NCBI GenBank assembly: GCA_002386405.1
Contig: DGIP01000338.1
Span: forward strand, 13,761-77,760
From: Stenotrophomonas maltophilia
GTDB taxonomy: Bacteria > Pseudomonadota > Gammaproteobacteria > Xanthomonadales > Xanthomonadaceae
Direction: 5' to 3'
Length of the DNA stretch: 64,000 bases
This document shows, one piece after another, positions 10,128-19,676 of this stretch (within the stretch, counting starts at the first letter, position 1; every line of letters starts with the position of its first letter). The notes beneath the pieces were generated by a model that saw only the letters and a list, made by a program, of their open reading frames with translations, had not been told where the DNA came from and did no database searches. The position numbers and the translations under genes are program-made.

Positions 10128-10894
10128 TGGTTGAACGCCCCAGCCTGGATTACACCGGCCGCCACGTACTGGTGGCCGGTGGCAGCAAAGGCATCGGCCG
10201 TGCGATGGCACTGGCCTTTGCCGCGGCGGGTGCCCGTGTATCGGTGTGCGCCCGCGGCGAAGCCGGCCTGGTCGCACTGCGCGATGACGCCGCGGCCCAG
10301 GGGCTGTCGCTGCACACCGCTGTCGCCGACCTCTCGCGCCTGGCCGATATCGAGCACTGGCTGGCCAGTGCGGCCGACGCGCTCGGCGGTATCGATGTGC
10401 TGATCAACAACGCCACCGGCTACGGCATGACCGACGACGAGGCCGGCTGGGAAGCCAGCCTGGGCGTGGACCTGATGTCGGCGGTGCGCGCCTCCCGCCT
10501 CGCCCTGCCTTGGCTGAAGCAGTCGGCCGATGCCTGCATCCTCAACCTGGCCTCGATCGCCGCCCAGCAGCCACGCCCCGGCGCCGCCCCGTACGGCGCC
10601 GCCAAGGCCGCGCTGATGCACTACACCACCTCGCAGGCGCTGGGGCTGGCCCCGCACCGGATCCGGGTGAACGCCATTGCCCCCGGCTCGATCGAGTTCG
10701 AGGATGGGCTGTGGGCACGCCGGCGCGAGCAGGACCCGGACCTCTATCACGGCACCCTGGCCAAAATCCCGTTCGGCCGCTTCGGGCAGCCACGGGAAAT
10801 CGCCGATGCCGCCCTGTTCCTGTGCTCGCCGATGGCGCGCTGGATCACCGGGCATACCTTGAATGTCGACGGCGGCCAGGTCCTGATGGGATAA
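10127..10894 (+). CDS. SDR-family oxidoreductase
   Basis: A 255-residue short-chain dehydrogenase with the cofactor motif GGSKGIGRA (about 19-27), NNATGYG at about 90, catalytic Ser in LNLASIAA and YGAAK (Tyr/Lys) at about 157-161, and a C-terminal GHTLNVDGGQ, as in 3-oxoacyl-ACP reductase-like enzymes. The ATG overlaps the stop of the preceding aldehyde dehydrogenase, so they form one operon and may act on the same metabolite. Substrate not known. Confidence 0.9.
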   Translation: MVERPSLDYTGRHVLVAGGSKGIGRAMALAFAAAGARVSVCARGEAGLVALRDDAAAQGLSLHTAVADLSRLADIEHWLASAADALGGIDVLINNATGYGMTDDEAGWEASLGVDLMSAVRASRLALPWLKQSADACILNLASIAAQQPRPGAAPYGAAKAALMHYTTSQALGLAPHRIRVNAIAPGSIEFEDGLWARRREQDPDLYHGTLAKIPFGRFGQPREIADAALFLCSPMARWITGHTLNVDGGQVLMG

Positions 10895-10945
10895 ACCCCT
10901 CGCTGGCCCTATGATTCCCTTGTCCCACCTTCCCCCAGGAGCCGC

Positions 10946-11230
10946 ATGAGCCTCCCGCCCCGCCAAACCAGCGCCATGGCCCTGATCAGCCTGATAGCCG
11001 GCATCCTGGGTTGGACCGCGCTGCCGTTCCTGGGCAGCGTGGCGGCCATCATCACCGGCCACTAGGCCCGCGCCGAGATCCGCCGCCGCCCGCTGGAGCT
11101 GGAAGGGGACGGCATGGCGCTGGCCGGCCTGATCCTGGGCTATGTGATGGTGGTGACCAGCTTCCTCGCGGTCCTGCTGTTCATTCTGTTCCTGGGTGGA
11201 CTGACCCTGCTGATCCCCCAATTCTCCTGA
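10946..11230 (+). pseudogene. DUF4190-type membrane protein interrupted by TAG
   Basis: AGGAG precedes ATG 10946, and the frame encodes a 94-codon protein with two hydrophobic helices (about 10-36 and 56-90) around a charged linker. The pattern GxxAxITGH...AEIRRRP...GDGMALAGLILGY is that of DUF4190 proteins. Codon 40 is TAG (11063-11065), right after the GH of the motif, and the frame stays intact on both sides to TGA 11228. A single C-to-T change of a CAG codon would explain it. It could also be a sequencing error or suppressed in vivo. Confidence 0.75.
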
Positions 11231-11237
11231 GGTGCGC

Positions 11238-12008
11238 ATGAGCCCATCGGACGCAACCGAGCGTTTCAGCAACCGCGTGGCGGACTATGTGCGCTACCGG
11301 CCCGACTATCCCCCGGCCCTGCTCGACTGGCTGCACCACGAAATCGGCGTGCCCACCGAAACCCTGGTCGCCGACATCGGCGCCGGCACCGGCATCTCCA
11401 CGCGCCTGTTCCTGGCCACCGGGCATCCGGTAATCGCGGTGGAACCCAACGCGGCCATGCGCGAGGCGGCCGAAGCGCTGCTGGCCAAAGAGTACCTGCG
11501 CCTGAAGCTGGTGGACGGCACCGCCGAAGCCACCACGCTGGCCGACGACAGCGTCGGCCTGGTTGCAGCGGCACAAGCCTTCCACTGGTTCGACACCGAC
11601 GCGGTGCGCACCGAATGGAAGCGCATCCTGCACCCGGAAGGCCTGGCGCTGGTGTTCTGGAACTCGCGCCTGCTCGACGCCTCGCCCTTCCTGGTGGGCT
11701 ATGAGCAGCTGCTGCTGGAGTTCGGCACCGATTACACCCAGGTCGCCGAGCGCTACCAGGACGACGATGCCATGCGCGCGTGGTTCGGCCCGGGCCTGCG
11801 CGGCATCGCCCGGTTCCCGAACGCGCAGTACATGGACGCCGATGGCCTGCGCGGCCGCCTGCTGTCGTCATCGTATGCCCCGCCGCCGGGCCACCCGCGC
11901 CACGCCCCGATGCTGGAGGCGCTGCAGCAGCTGTTCGATGCGCACGCGGTAGATGGCAAAATTGCTTTTGAATACCAAACCCGTGCCTTCGTCGGCACGC
12001 TGGACTGA
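11238..12008 (+). CDS. Class I SAM-dependent methyltransferase
   Basis: A 256-residue Rossmann-fold methyltransferase. Motif I is VADIGAGTGISTR (about 45-57), the acidic strand-2 end is VEPNAAMREAA, and the post-I loop is AQAFHWFD, which resembles UbiE/trans-aconitate-like enzymes (Methyltransf_11). ATG 11238 has GAGG five bases upstream; GTG 11232 is an alternative. It lies just after the DUF4190 remnant and ten bases before pyrD. Acceptor molecule unknown. Confidence 0.85.
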   Translation: MSPSDATERFSNRVADYVRYRPDYPPALLDWLHHEIGVPTETLVADIGAGTGISTRLFLATGHPVIAVEPNAAMREAAEALLAKEYLRLKLVDGTAEATTLADDSVGLVAAAQAFHWFDTDAVRTEWKRILHPEGLALVFWNSRLLDASPFLVGYEQLLLEFGTDYTQVAERYQDDDAMRAWFGPGLRGIARFPNAQYMDADGLRGRLLSSSYAPPPGHPRHAPMLEALQQLFDAHAVDGKIAFEYQTRAFVGTLD

Positions 12009-12017
12009 CTGGACGCC

Positions 12018-13073
12018 ATGTACTCGCTTGCCCGACCCTTCCTGTTTTCCCTGGACGCCGAACGCGCCCATGGCCTGGGCCTGAGTGCGCTTGAGCTCGC
12101 CTACCGTACCGGCACCACGCCGCTGGTGGCACGCCGCCCTGCCCCGTTGCCGACCAACGTGTTCGGGCTGAGCTTCCCCAACCCGGTCGGCCTGGGTGCC
12201 GGCCTGGACAAGAATGGCGAGCACATCGACGCGCTGTTCGCGCTGGGGTTCGGGTTCGTGGAAATCGGCACCATCACGCCGCGGCCGCAGGAAGGCAATC
12301 CCAGACCGCGCCTGTTCCGGCTGCCTGCCCACCACGCAATCATCAACCGCATGGGCTTCAACAACCTTGGCGTGGATGCGCTGGTGCGCAATGTCGAACG
12401 TTCGCGGCGCCAGGGCGGCCTGCTTGGCATCAACATCGGCAAGAACAAGGACACCCCCAACGAGCAGGCGTTCGACGATTACCAGCACTGCCTGCAGAAG
12501 GTGTATCCGCTGGCCGATTACATCACCGTCAACATCTCCTCGCCCAATACCGCCGGCCTGCGCGAACTGCAGGAAGAAACCGCGCTGCGCCAGCTGGTAT
12601 CGCAGCTGCGCGAAAGCCAGGAAGCACTGGCCGCCAAGCATGGCAAGCGGGTCCCGATGCTGGTCAAGGTCGCCCCGGACCTGAGCGACCGCGACATCGA
12701 TGCCGCAGCGCGCGTGCTGGGCGAACTGAAGGTGGACGGCGTGATCGCCACCAACACCACCGTCGACCGCAGCGCGGTGGCCGGTGACCGTAACGCCAGC
12801 GAAGCCGGCGGCCTGTCCGGCGCGCCGCTGCTGGGCCAGTCCACCCTGGTGCTGCGCCGCCTGCGCGCGCGCCTGCCCGAATCCACCCCGTTGATCGGCG
12901 TCGGCGGCATCCTGTCCGGTGCCGATGCCGTGGCCAAGATGGCCGCAGGTGCTGCCCTGGTGCAGTGCTACAGCGGCCTGATCTTCCGCGGCCCGGCGCT
13001 GGTGCACGACTGCGTCGAGGCGATCCGCCGACGCCGCGAAGCACCGAGCCGTGGCGCGGTGGCCCCCCTATGA
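12018..13073 (+). CDS. pyrD: Dihydroorotate dehydrogenase (quinone), class 2
   Basis: Oxidises dihydroorotate to orotate in pyrimidine synthesis and passes electrons to quinone at the inner membrane. The 351 residues carry the N-terminal amphipathic helix of class 2 enzymes ([19 protein letters not shown]), the FMN site [13 protein letters not shown], the catalytic Ser region [14 protein letters not shown] and [11 protein letters not shown]. Length matches the family. It overlaps the murB start (ATGA). Confidence 0.95.
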   Translation: MYSLARPFLFSLDAERAHGLGLSALELAYRTGTTPLVARRPAPLPTNVFGLSFPNPVGLGAGLDKNGEHIDALFALGFGFVEIGTITPRPQEGNPRPRLFRLPAHHAIINRMGFNNLGVDALVRNVERSRRQGGLLGINIGKNKDTPNEQAFDDYQHCLQKVYPLADYITVNISSPNTAGLRELQEETALRQLVSQLRESQEALAAKHGKRVPMLVKVAPDLSDRDIDAAARVLGELKVDGVIATNTTVDRSAVAGDRNASEAGGLSGAPLLGQSTLVLRRLRARLPESTPLIGVGGILSGADAVAKMAAGAALVQCYSGLIFRGPALVHDCVEAIRRRREAPSRGAVAPL

Positions 13074-14119
13074 GTACTGCAATGCCTGCCTGGTCGCTGA
13101 CCGAAAACGCCTCACTGAAGGCCCTCAACACCTTCCACGTCGACGCGGTTGCAGAACAGCTGCTGGAGCTGCACGACGCCACCCTGCTGCCAGATGTGCT
13201 GGCCCTGCCCCAGGTGGCCGGCCACCCGCTGCTGGTGCTCGGCAGCGGCAGCAACGTGCTGATCGCCGACGACGTGCCCGGCACCGTGCTGGTGTTCGCC
13301 AACCGCTCCATCGAAGTGCTGGAACACCGTGCCGACCACACCGTGGTGCGTGCCGGCGCCGGCGTGAACTGGCACGGGCTGGTGATGTGGTCGCTGCAGA
13401 ACGGCCTGTCCGGGCTGGAGAACCTGGCGCTGATTCCCGGCACGGCCGGCGCGGCGCCGATCCAGAACATCGGCGCCTATGGCGTGCAGGTTGATGAGTT
13501 CATCCAGGCGGTGGACGCCTGGGACCGCCAGAACAACGAATGGGTGCGGCTGGACGCCGACGCCTGTGCCTTCAGCTACCGCGACAGTGTTTTCAAGCAC
13601 GATGCGGACCGCTACCTGATCAGCGCCATCGAGCTGCGCCTGCCGCTGCTGCATGACCTGCGCCTGGGCTATGCAGGCATTGCCGAAGAGATGCAGGCGA
13701 TGGGCGTGGAGTTGCCGGTGGCCGCCGACGTGGCCAATGCGGTGATCGCAATCCGCCGGCGCAAGCTGCCCGACCCGGATGTGCTCGGCAATGCCGGCAG
13801 TTTCTTCAAGAACCCGGTGCTGCCGCTGGAACAGGTGGAGGTGCTGCTGCAGCACTTCCCCGGCCTGCCGGTGTACCCGGCCGACCAGGACGACCGGCGC
13901 AAGCTCTCGGCCGCCTGGATGATCGAAGCCTGCGGCTGGAAGGGCTTCCGCGAGGGCGATGCCGGCGTGGCGCCCCAGCACGCACTGGTGCTGGTCAACC
14001 ACGGTAATGCCACCGGTGCCGAACTGCTCGCGCTGGCGCGGCGCATTTCCGCCTCGGTGCTGGAGACGTTCGGCGTACCCATCGAACCGGAGCCGCGCCT
14101 GATCGGCGCACAGTGGTGA
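13070..14119 (+). CDS. murB: UDP-N-acetylenolpyruvoylglucosamine reductase
   Basis: Reduces the enolpyruvyl group to make UDP-MurNAc for peptidoglycan. The 349-residue protein has the FAD motifs [14 protein letters not shown] and [17 protein letters not shown], the catalytic region RDSVFK, the [11 protein letters not shown] serine motif and the C-terminal [20 protein letters not shown]. It is type I, like the E. coli enzyme. ATG 13070 overlaps the pyrD stop, and the gene's own stop overlaps the next gene's GTG, so all three are coupled. Confidence 0.95.
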   Translation: MSTAMPAWSLTENASLKALNTFHVDAVAEQLLELHDATLLPDVLALPQVAGHPLLVLGSGSNVLIADDVPGTVLVFANRSIEVLEHRADHTVVRAGAGVNWHGLVMWSLQNGLSGLENLALIPGTAGAAPIQNIGAYGVQVDEFIQAVDAWDRQNNEWVRLDADACAFSYRDSVFKHDADRYLISAIELRLPLLHDLRLGYAGIAEEMQAMGVELPVAADVANAVIAIRRRKLPDPDVLGNAGSFFKNPVLPLEQVEVLLQHFPGLPVYPADQDDRRKLSAAWMIEACGWKGFREGDAGVAPQHALVLVNHGNATGAELLALARRISASVLETFGVPIEPEPRLIGAQW

Positions 14120-15039
14120 CCGTCCAGCTCGCCCTTCCAGCGCCGACACCAATGCGTGCGGCGCTGCTGATGCTGGGCAGCACCCTGGCATTCGGGTTGA
14201 TGGCCGTGGCGATCCGCTATGCCACCCGCTATGTGCCCACCCAGGAAGTGGCGTTCTTCCGCAATGCGTTCGGCCTGCTGGCGCTGCTGCCGTTCCTGTT
14301 GCGCCCGGGCAGCTCGCCGTTCCGCACGACCCAGTTGCCCCGCTATTTCGTGCGCAGCCTGATCGGGCTGGCCTCGATGCTCTGCGCGTTCTGGGCGATC
14401 GGCCACCTGCCGATGTCGCAGGCGATCTCGCTGTCGTACTCCACGCCCCTGTTCGTCACGATTGCCGCGGTGCTGTTCCTTGGCGAGAAGGTACGCGCGC
14501 GCCGTTGGGCCGCCGTGGTCTGTGGCTTCATCGGGGTGCTGATCATCGTTCGCCCCGGCGCCGACACGTTCAGCCCGGGCGTGCTGGTGGCGGTGCTGGC
14601 CGCCGTGCTCAGTTCGCTGGTGGCCATCCAGATCAAGCAGCTGACCCGCGTGGACGGGGCCGACACCGTGGTGTTCTACACCTACGTGTTCTGGGTACCG
14701 CTGTCGCTGGTGCCTGCCCTGTTCGGCTGGGTCTGGCCAAGCGGCGTTGCGTGGGTCTGGCTGGCCGCTACCGGCGTGCTGGGCACGCTGGGCCAGCTGT
14801 TGTGGACCCGCGCGTTGCGCTTGGGCGAAGTCTCGGCGCTGACCCCGATCAGCTTCATGCAGTTGCCACTGGTCAGCCTGCTGGGCTGGCTGCTGTTCGG
14901 TGAAACGCTGGACCGCTGGACCGTCATCGGCGCGGGCATCATTCTTGCCGCCAACGCCTACATCGCGCACCGCGAAGCGGTTCTGGTGCGTCGCGCGGCA
15001 TCGAAAGCCGCCACGGCCGGCGCGAAGCCGGGCGAGTAA
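14113..15039 (+). CDS. EamA/DMT-family transporter
   Basis: A 308-residue inner-membrane protein with about ten helices in two EamA repeats. The second half of repeat one reads [27 protein letters not shown], the first EamA signature; the matching one in repeat two is [26 protein letters not shown]. The start is GTG at 14113 or 14116, overlapping the murB TGA; ATG 14152 is a shorter option. Substrate unknown. Last gene of the pyrD-murB run. Confidence 0.82.
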   Translation: MVTVQLALPAPTPMRAALLMLGSTLAFGLMAVAIRYATRYVPTQEVAFFRNAFGLLALLPFLLRPGSSPFRTTQLPRYFVRSLIGLASMLCAFWAIGHLPMSQAISLSYSTPLFVTIAAVLFLGEKVRARRWAAVVCGFIGVLIIVRPGADTFSPGVLVAVLAAVLSSLVAIQIKQLTRVDGADTVVFYTYVFWVPLSLVPALFGWVWPSGVAWVWLAATGVLGTLGQLLWTRALRLGEVSALTPISFMQLPLVSLLGWLLFGETLDRWTVIGAGIILAANAYIAHREAVLVRRAASKAATAGAKPGE

Positions 15040-15058
15040 GCACGGTCGACCACCCGCG

Positions 15059-16084
15059 CTACGCCACGGCAGCCCAACTTCGGCCAGCCGCGTCGATCAC
15101 ATTGCCCGGCGCGAACTGCTCCTCCATGAAACGCAACGCCTGCCGGCGCTGGCTGGGCGGACGCGATGCCGCACCGGGCTCCAGCAACAGGTCGTGGAAC
15201 TCCTGCAGGTCGTGCAGGATCCGCCAATGGCGGTAATACGCCAGCCGGACCGGGTCCAGGGCGATCGCGCCGTACCCTTCATGGAACCGCGGCGGATCAT
15301 CGCGCCCCCAGCGACCGCCTACGCCGGCGCCGACGAACATCAGGTCGCGCTCGCGTGGCGCCAGCACCATGTCGTCCCAGTCGATCAGGTGCAGCCCGCC
15401 ATCGGCGCGCAGCAACAGGTTGCCCGCGTGCAGGTCGCCATGGCACAGCCCGCGCGACCAGCGCTGCCCGGCCAGGCGCTCACGCAGCGCCACGCAGTGC
15501 TGCCATACCTCGGCCACCCGCGCCTGCCGTTGCCGCCAGGCACGCCGGTATTCCTCGGCCAGGGCATCGGAAATGGGCCAGCGCTCATCGCCGCGCTGCA
15601 GCCATGAGCCCACCCGCTCCACCGCCGTGTCATCGTCGAATCCCGGTTGCGCCAGACCGGACGCCAACCGGGCCGGCAACGCGGTGTCATGCACCTGGCG
15701 CAACACCTGGCCCAGCCGGTGCCACTGCGCCTGCGACAGGGCCACTTCGAACCCCGACTCGCCCTCCACATAGGCAAACAGGGTCCACTGCAGGCCCTCG
15801 GCGTGCGTGGCCGGGGCGCCATCTAGCGCAGGCTGCGGGGCCACCACTTCGTCCAGGCCGAGCGCGCCGCGCAGGTGCTGCACGACCTCCCACACGGCAT
15901 CGGCCACGGCATAGCGGCGGCACTTCAACCACCAGCGCGTTCCGTCATCGGAGGTGACCTGGTACACCGTGGCGCCCGCATCGGCCCCCGCCGGCCGCTG
16001 CATGACATGGCTGACGTGCAGGCCATAGGCCTGCGCCAGCACGGCGCCAATCTGCGAAGAAGACAATTCCTGTGGATGCAGCAT
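15059..16084 (-). CDS. APH-fold phosphotransferase
   Basis: A 341-residue kinase-fold protein with the aminoglycoside-phosphotransferase signature: ATP Lys in WWLKCRRYA, catalytic loop CHGDLHAGNLLL and metal site HLIDWDDM, then a helical C-terminal domain. The family includes spectinomycin and choline/sugar kinases, so a resistance role should not be assumed. ATG 16084 has GGAG just upstream; a longer start at 16108 is possible. It is convergent with the EamA gene and lies downstream of the membrane ATPase gene, 113 bases away. Confidence 0.82.
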   Translation of the reverse strand: MLHPQELSSSQIGAVLAQAYGLHVSHVMQRPAGADAGATVYQVTSDDGTRWWLKCRRYAVADAVWEVVQHLRGALGLDEVVAPQPALDGAPATHAEGLQWTLFAYVEGESGFEVALSQAQWHRLGQVLRQVHDTALPARLASGLAQPGFDDDTAVERVGSWLQRGDERWPISDALAEEYRRAWRQRQARVAEVWQHCVALRERLAGQRWSRGLCHGDLHAGNLLLRADGGLHLIDWDDMVLAPRERDLMFVGAGVGGRWGRDDPPRFHEGYGAIALDPVRLAYYRHWRILHDLQEFHDLLLEPGAASRPPSQRRQALRFMEEQFAPGNVIDAAGRSWAAVA

Positions 16085-16197
16085 TACTCCGCCGTGGCGC
16101 ACGAACATCGCACCACTATCCCAGAATCGCGTCGATACACACAGGGAATTGCGTCACGAAGAGACGTAATTTCTCATTCGTTATCCTGACACCGGAG

Positions 16198-18402
16198 TCA
16201 AACCCCCGCGCCCGCCGCCAGCGCCTGCAGTTCGCGCTGCAGCAGCGCCTGCACTTCCTCGCGCTGGAACTGGGTAACGAACACCGGCACCGCAAACACG
16301 TACGGCAACCCATCGGCCTCGCGGCGAACGACATACGCCAGCTGCAACCGCGCCAGCGCGTGGCGGACCTGCTCCGGATCGACCCGCGCACCCGCCTGAT
16401 CGAATGCAGCCAGCAGTTCCACCAGGGTGATGCCACGCTCGCCGCTCCCGACCAGCTGCGCACCTGCTACCTGGTACACCACGATCCGGTCGATGCGGCA
16501 CGCCAGGGGATCGGGACTCAGCCGCGCCCACCCGGCCAGTGCATCGAACATCGGCTCGCTGACCAGCGCCGCATGTACCTGCGTGGCATCCAGCACGCGC
16601 AGGCCCCGGTCCAGCTGGCCCAGCAGCTGCTGGCAGGCAATGGCGACCAGGTTGGCGCGGCGACCGCACGCCGCCACCAGCCGCTGTGGCAGGTCCGGGC
16701 TGGCGAAGTGCACGCCCAGGCGCGCCATCGGTTCGGTGGCCAGCGCCAGGCAGGCGTCCTGTTCCAGCCCGCCGATATGGATCACTTCGCCGAAGTTGCG
16801 CAGCGGTGAGGCGAAATCCAGGGTAACCGCTTCATACAGGTCCCAGAACCCGGCCAGCATGAAGTGGCAACGCCCCTCTTCGCTCAGCGCGCGCAGTGCC
16901 GCCAGTTGCGGGTAGCCATGTGCCGCTTCAGCGCGCAGGAACAGATCGGTCTCGTCGATCAGCAGCAGCAGGCCACGCCCCTGCGCGCGCGAAGACAGCT
17001 CGGCGACCAGCGCATCGATCCCGGTGTCCTCGGCCAGGCCCAGTTCCAGCGCCAACCGCATCGTCAGCCGATGGTCGCGCAGCGACAGGTACACGCAGTG
17101 CACGCGCGGGTGGCCGACAAAGCGCCGCTCGATCGCCTTCATCAGGCTGGTCTTGCCCAGCTGCCGACCGCCCACCAGCAGGTAGTTGCCGGGCTCGCGG
17201 TTGAGCACCCGCGCCAGCAGCGACTCGCGCCCAAAGAAGGCCGCCGGGCGGGTGATGCCGCCATGGGTCTGGTAGGGCGAGATGCGGGTTACCCGGAGCT
17301 GCCGGGCCAGCAGCCCTGCCAGCGCATCGAGCGCGCCAGGCTGCAGCAGCCAGCGGGTCTGTGCGGCCTGGCCAAGGCATACGCACAGGTTGGCCGGATC
17401 GTCGGCGTACGCCGCCAGTTCGGCTTCGACCGCCAGCGAGGGGCTCACCACCAGCACCACGTCCTGGCCATTGGGCATGGCGCGCAACTGCTGCACGATG
17501 GCATCGGCCGCCAGCGCCGGATCGGGCTGGTACAGCCACAACCGCTCCAACGCCAGCGGCAGCTTGTCCGGCAGGTTCCATTCGCGGACCAGGCCGGTCA
17601 GCGCCCAGCCCGGTGCCGGCGCGTCGATCGCACCGATGCGCGCGGCCAGCTGAAGTGCGCGTGTCAATGGCGTGGCCTGCAGGTGCCGCAGCGCGTCGCG
17701 CCAGCGCACCGTGGCAATCCCGGCACCGGCCAGGACGCGATCCTTGAGCCGCAACCATCCCAGCTGGCGGTCGATGACGGGCAGCGCCTGCAGCGGCTGG
17801 GCAAGCAGCCGCTGTGGCTCGCGCACGATGTCGGCCACCGCCGGTCGCACCCAGTACCAGAGCATGCCAAGCCCGGCCAGGCCCAGTACGGACAACCCCA
17901 GCACCACCGACAGCCACTGCACGATGCCCCACGGCGCCTGCGCGTGGCAGTTGGCCGGCAACCAGCGCGACGGTGGCGCAGGATCGCCGGGGCGGCAACG
18001 CCAGTACTGGGTGCGCGGCTCCAGCGTCTGCTCGATGGCCGCACCGCGCAGCCCGCTGTTGGCCGGGAAGCGGTCGGTGAAGCGCAGGCGCAGCACGAAC
18101 GGCTGCGGCAGTTCGGCAACGACCAGGGTTTCTTCGCGGTCGTGCACGCCGGGCACGTGCACCTGCTGCGGCCAGCGTTCGTGCTGCAGCCAATACGACA
18201 ATGCTTCTTCGCGCAGGAACATCATGTCGATGTTGGCCTGCTGCATGAGCATCATGCTTTCGCGGTCGCGCTGCATGCGCAGCAGCTGCACGGGGTTGAG
18301 CCACGGCACGAACAGGTAGCTGCCCACGAACCAGGTCAGGCCGGCCACCAGCAGCAGCCACCACCAGCGCAGTACCGGCTGCCCGCGCGGTGGCCTGCTC
18401 AT
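16198..18402 (-). CDS. Membrane AAA ATPase with pilin-like periplasmic domain
   Basis: A 734-residue protein. A short cytoplasmic start is followed by a membrane helix (about 11-34), a periplasmic region (35-158), a second helix (161-185), a helical linker, and a cytoplasmic AAA NTPase with Walker A GGRQLGKTS (411-419) and Walker B LLLLIDETD (478-486), then a winged-helix-like C-terminus. The periplasmic part looks like a type IV pilin head: an amphipathic helix running on from the membrane helix, an E-RWP step, then LRG...LEP...YWRC...WLPANC, the W-x-C and LP-x-x-C disulfide end of pilins. ATG 18402 overlaps the stop of the HTH gene. The nearest NTPase family is AAA_35/STAND-like. Function is unknown; a surface-signal-sensing ATPase is my inference. 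Confidence 0.75.
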   Translation of the reverse strand: MSRPPRGQPVLRWWWLLLVAGLTWFVGSYLFVPWLNPVQLLRMQRDRESMMLMQQANIDMMFLREEALSYWLQHERWPQQVHVPGVHDREETLVVAELPQPFVLRLRFTDRFPANSGLRGAAIEQTLEPRTQYWRCRPGDPAPPSRWLPANCHAQAPWGIVQWLSVVLGLSVLGLAGLGMLWYWVRPAVADIVREPQRLLAQPLQALPVIDRQLGWLRLKDRVLAGAGIATVRWRDALRHLQATPLTRALQLAARIGAIDAPAPGWALTGLVREWNLPDKLPLALERLWLYQPDPALAADAIVQQLRAMPNGQDVVLVVSPSLAVEAELAAYADDPANLCVCLGQAAQTRWLLQPGALDALAGLLARQLRVTRISPYQTHGGITRPAAFFGRESLLARVLNREPGNYLLVGGRQLGKTSLMKAIERRFVGHPRVHCVYLSLRDHRLTMRLALELGLAEDTGIDALVAELSSRAQGRGLLLLIDETDLFLRAEAAHGYPQLAALRALSEEGRCHFMLAGFWDLYEAVTLDFASPLRNFGEVIHIGGLEQDACLALATEPMARLGVHFASPDLPQRLVAACGRRANLVAIACQQLLGQLDRGLRVLDATQVHAALVSEPMFDALAGWARLSPDPLACRIDRIVVYQVAGAQLVGSGERGITLVELLAAFDQAGARVDPEQVRHALARLQLAYVVRREADGLPYVFAVPVFVTQFQREEVQALLQRELQALAAGAGV

Positions 18403-19610
18403 GCGGTCTGCACCTGCATGCCGTCGATGACCTGTCGCACGGCGCGGCGGATCGCCTCGCAGCGCCATTCCAGGCATTGCCCCTGCGGGTGCGGTCGCGC
18501 GGCCAGCAGGTTGTTCCAGTACAGGTGGCGCAGCAGCGGATCGGCCAGGTAGGGCCGCGCCGGTGCCACCACCTGGTGCGCCAGCCATCCCTGCACCGCG
18601 ATACGCGCAGCGTCATCGCGCAACAGCGGTACCAGTGCCTCCCACAGGCGTGGATGGCTGGACAGCGTATCGGTGACCGCCTCGTCGTCGAGAGCGGTGT
18701 CAACGAGCAACGTCAGCGCGGCCTGCGCCAACAACGGGTGCCCGCCGGACAACCGCAGCGCGCGCGCAAGCGTGTCATCGCCAATGCCGGGGGCACTGCG
18801 CCGCAGGTCCTCGATTCCCAGCTCCGGCCAGCTCTCGCTGGCGGCAATGTTGAGCAGCGAAAGATCGCCGCCCTGGTACTTCAGGTCGGCCAACGCGGCC
18901 CCGCCACAGATCAGCAGGTGAAGCTTGCCGCTGTACATCTCGCTGAGGCTGCGCAGGATCCCGGCCAGCACATCGCGCGGCCCTGATTCCCCCTGCTCGA
19001 ACCGGCTGACCAGGCAGAACAGCGCACCGGGCTGCTGCAGCCGGCGCGCCAGCGCCATTTCGAAACTGGCGTCCGAGCCAACGCCCTCCAGCCCGCACTG
19101 GGCGGCCAGCAAGGCAAAGTAGTCCTGGTCGCCCTCGCCCGACCGGAACGGCGGCTGCAGATGCAGCACGCGCTCCTGCCCATAGCGTGCCGCTGCCTCA
19201 GCAAGGATCGCGGCGCGCTCGGGCGGCTGCCCCCAATGGGCCTGGGTCAACAGCAGGCTCACCGGGTACGGGCGCAGCGACTGCAGGCGGTCGAACAGCC
19301 GGGTGACGGTGGGCGGCACTGAAACCCTAGGGGGGTCCTGCTCGTCCCGTGCCGACACCGGCTCCACCGGGAACTCCGGCTCGAACCCCACCGACTGCAG
19401 CAATGCATTGCATTCGGTTTCGGTCAGGCGCAGGTAGTTGGCGCAGGCCAGGACCCGGTCGCGATGTCGGCGACTGGGCCGCGAGGTACCGGCGCGCCAG
19501 TTGTTGACCGCCTCGCGGCTGATGCCGATCTCGGCGGCCACCCCGCCGGCACTGGCCCGGATCCGCCGCATGTGTCGAGACAGCAGGTCCGCGAACTCAG
19601 GGGCAGGCAT
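18399..19610 (-). CDS. XRE-type HTH protein with degenerate NTPase domain
   Basis: A 403-residue cytoplasmic protein. Residues 1-60 form a lambda-repressor-like helix-turn-helix (AAEIGISREAVNNWRAGTSRPS). After a Pro-rich linker comes an AAA/STAND-like domain (about 105-330) with the GGHPLLAQAAL motif but no Walker A lysine: the expected P-loop position reads LTQAHWGQPPERAA. It is co-transcribed and overlaps by four bases with the active membrane ATPase downstream. The promoter at 19642-19669 rules out the longer reading of this frame, so ATG 19610 is used. Probably a DNA-binding partner or regulator of the ATPase. Confidence 0.75.
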   Translation of the reverse strand: MPAPEFADLLSRHMRRIRASAGGVAAEIGISREAVNNWRAGTSRPSRRHRDRVLACANYLRLTETECNALLQSVGFEPEFPVEPVSARDEQDPPRVSVPPTVTRLFDRLQSLRPYPVSLLLTQAHWGQPPERAAILAEAAARYGQERVLHLQPPFRSGEGDQDYFALLAAQCGLEGVGSDASFEMALARRLQQPGALFCLVSRFEQGESGPRDVLAGILRSLSEMYSGKLHLLICGGAALADLKYQGGDLSLLNIAASESWPELGIEDLRRSAPGIGDDTLARALRLSGGHPLLAQAALTLLVDTALDDEAVTDTLSSHPRLWEALVPLLRDDAARIAVQGWLAHQVVAPARPYLADPLLRHLYWNNLLAARPHPQGQCLEWRCEAIRRAVRQVIDGMQVQTA

Positions 19611-19641
19611 GGGAAACGACCAGAACGGGAGGGAGTCGCAC

Positions 19642-19669
19642 ACCCTACCGTGACCGTATGGACTGTCAA
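19642..19669 (-). promoter_or_regulatory. Predicted sigma-70 promoter of the HTH-ATPase operon
   Basis: On the minus strand TTGACA (19669-19664) and TAGGGT (19647-19642) are separated by 16 bases. The start of transcription would lie about 25 bases before ATG 19610. Confidence 0.5.
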
Positions 19670-19676
19670 CCATGGC

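Noticed and set aside
15059-16084. Antibiotic resistance gene (aminoglycoside phosphotransferase)
   Set aside because: The fold is right, but the family is broad and nothing in the sequence or neighbours points to drug resistance.
16864-18552. Long plus-strand open frame across the membrane ATPase and the end of the HTH gene
   Set aside because: It lacks recognisable domains and is a shadow of the coding strand; it also crosses the junction of the two real genes.
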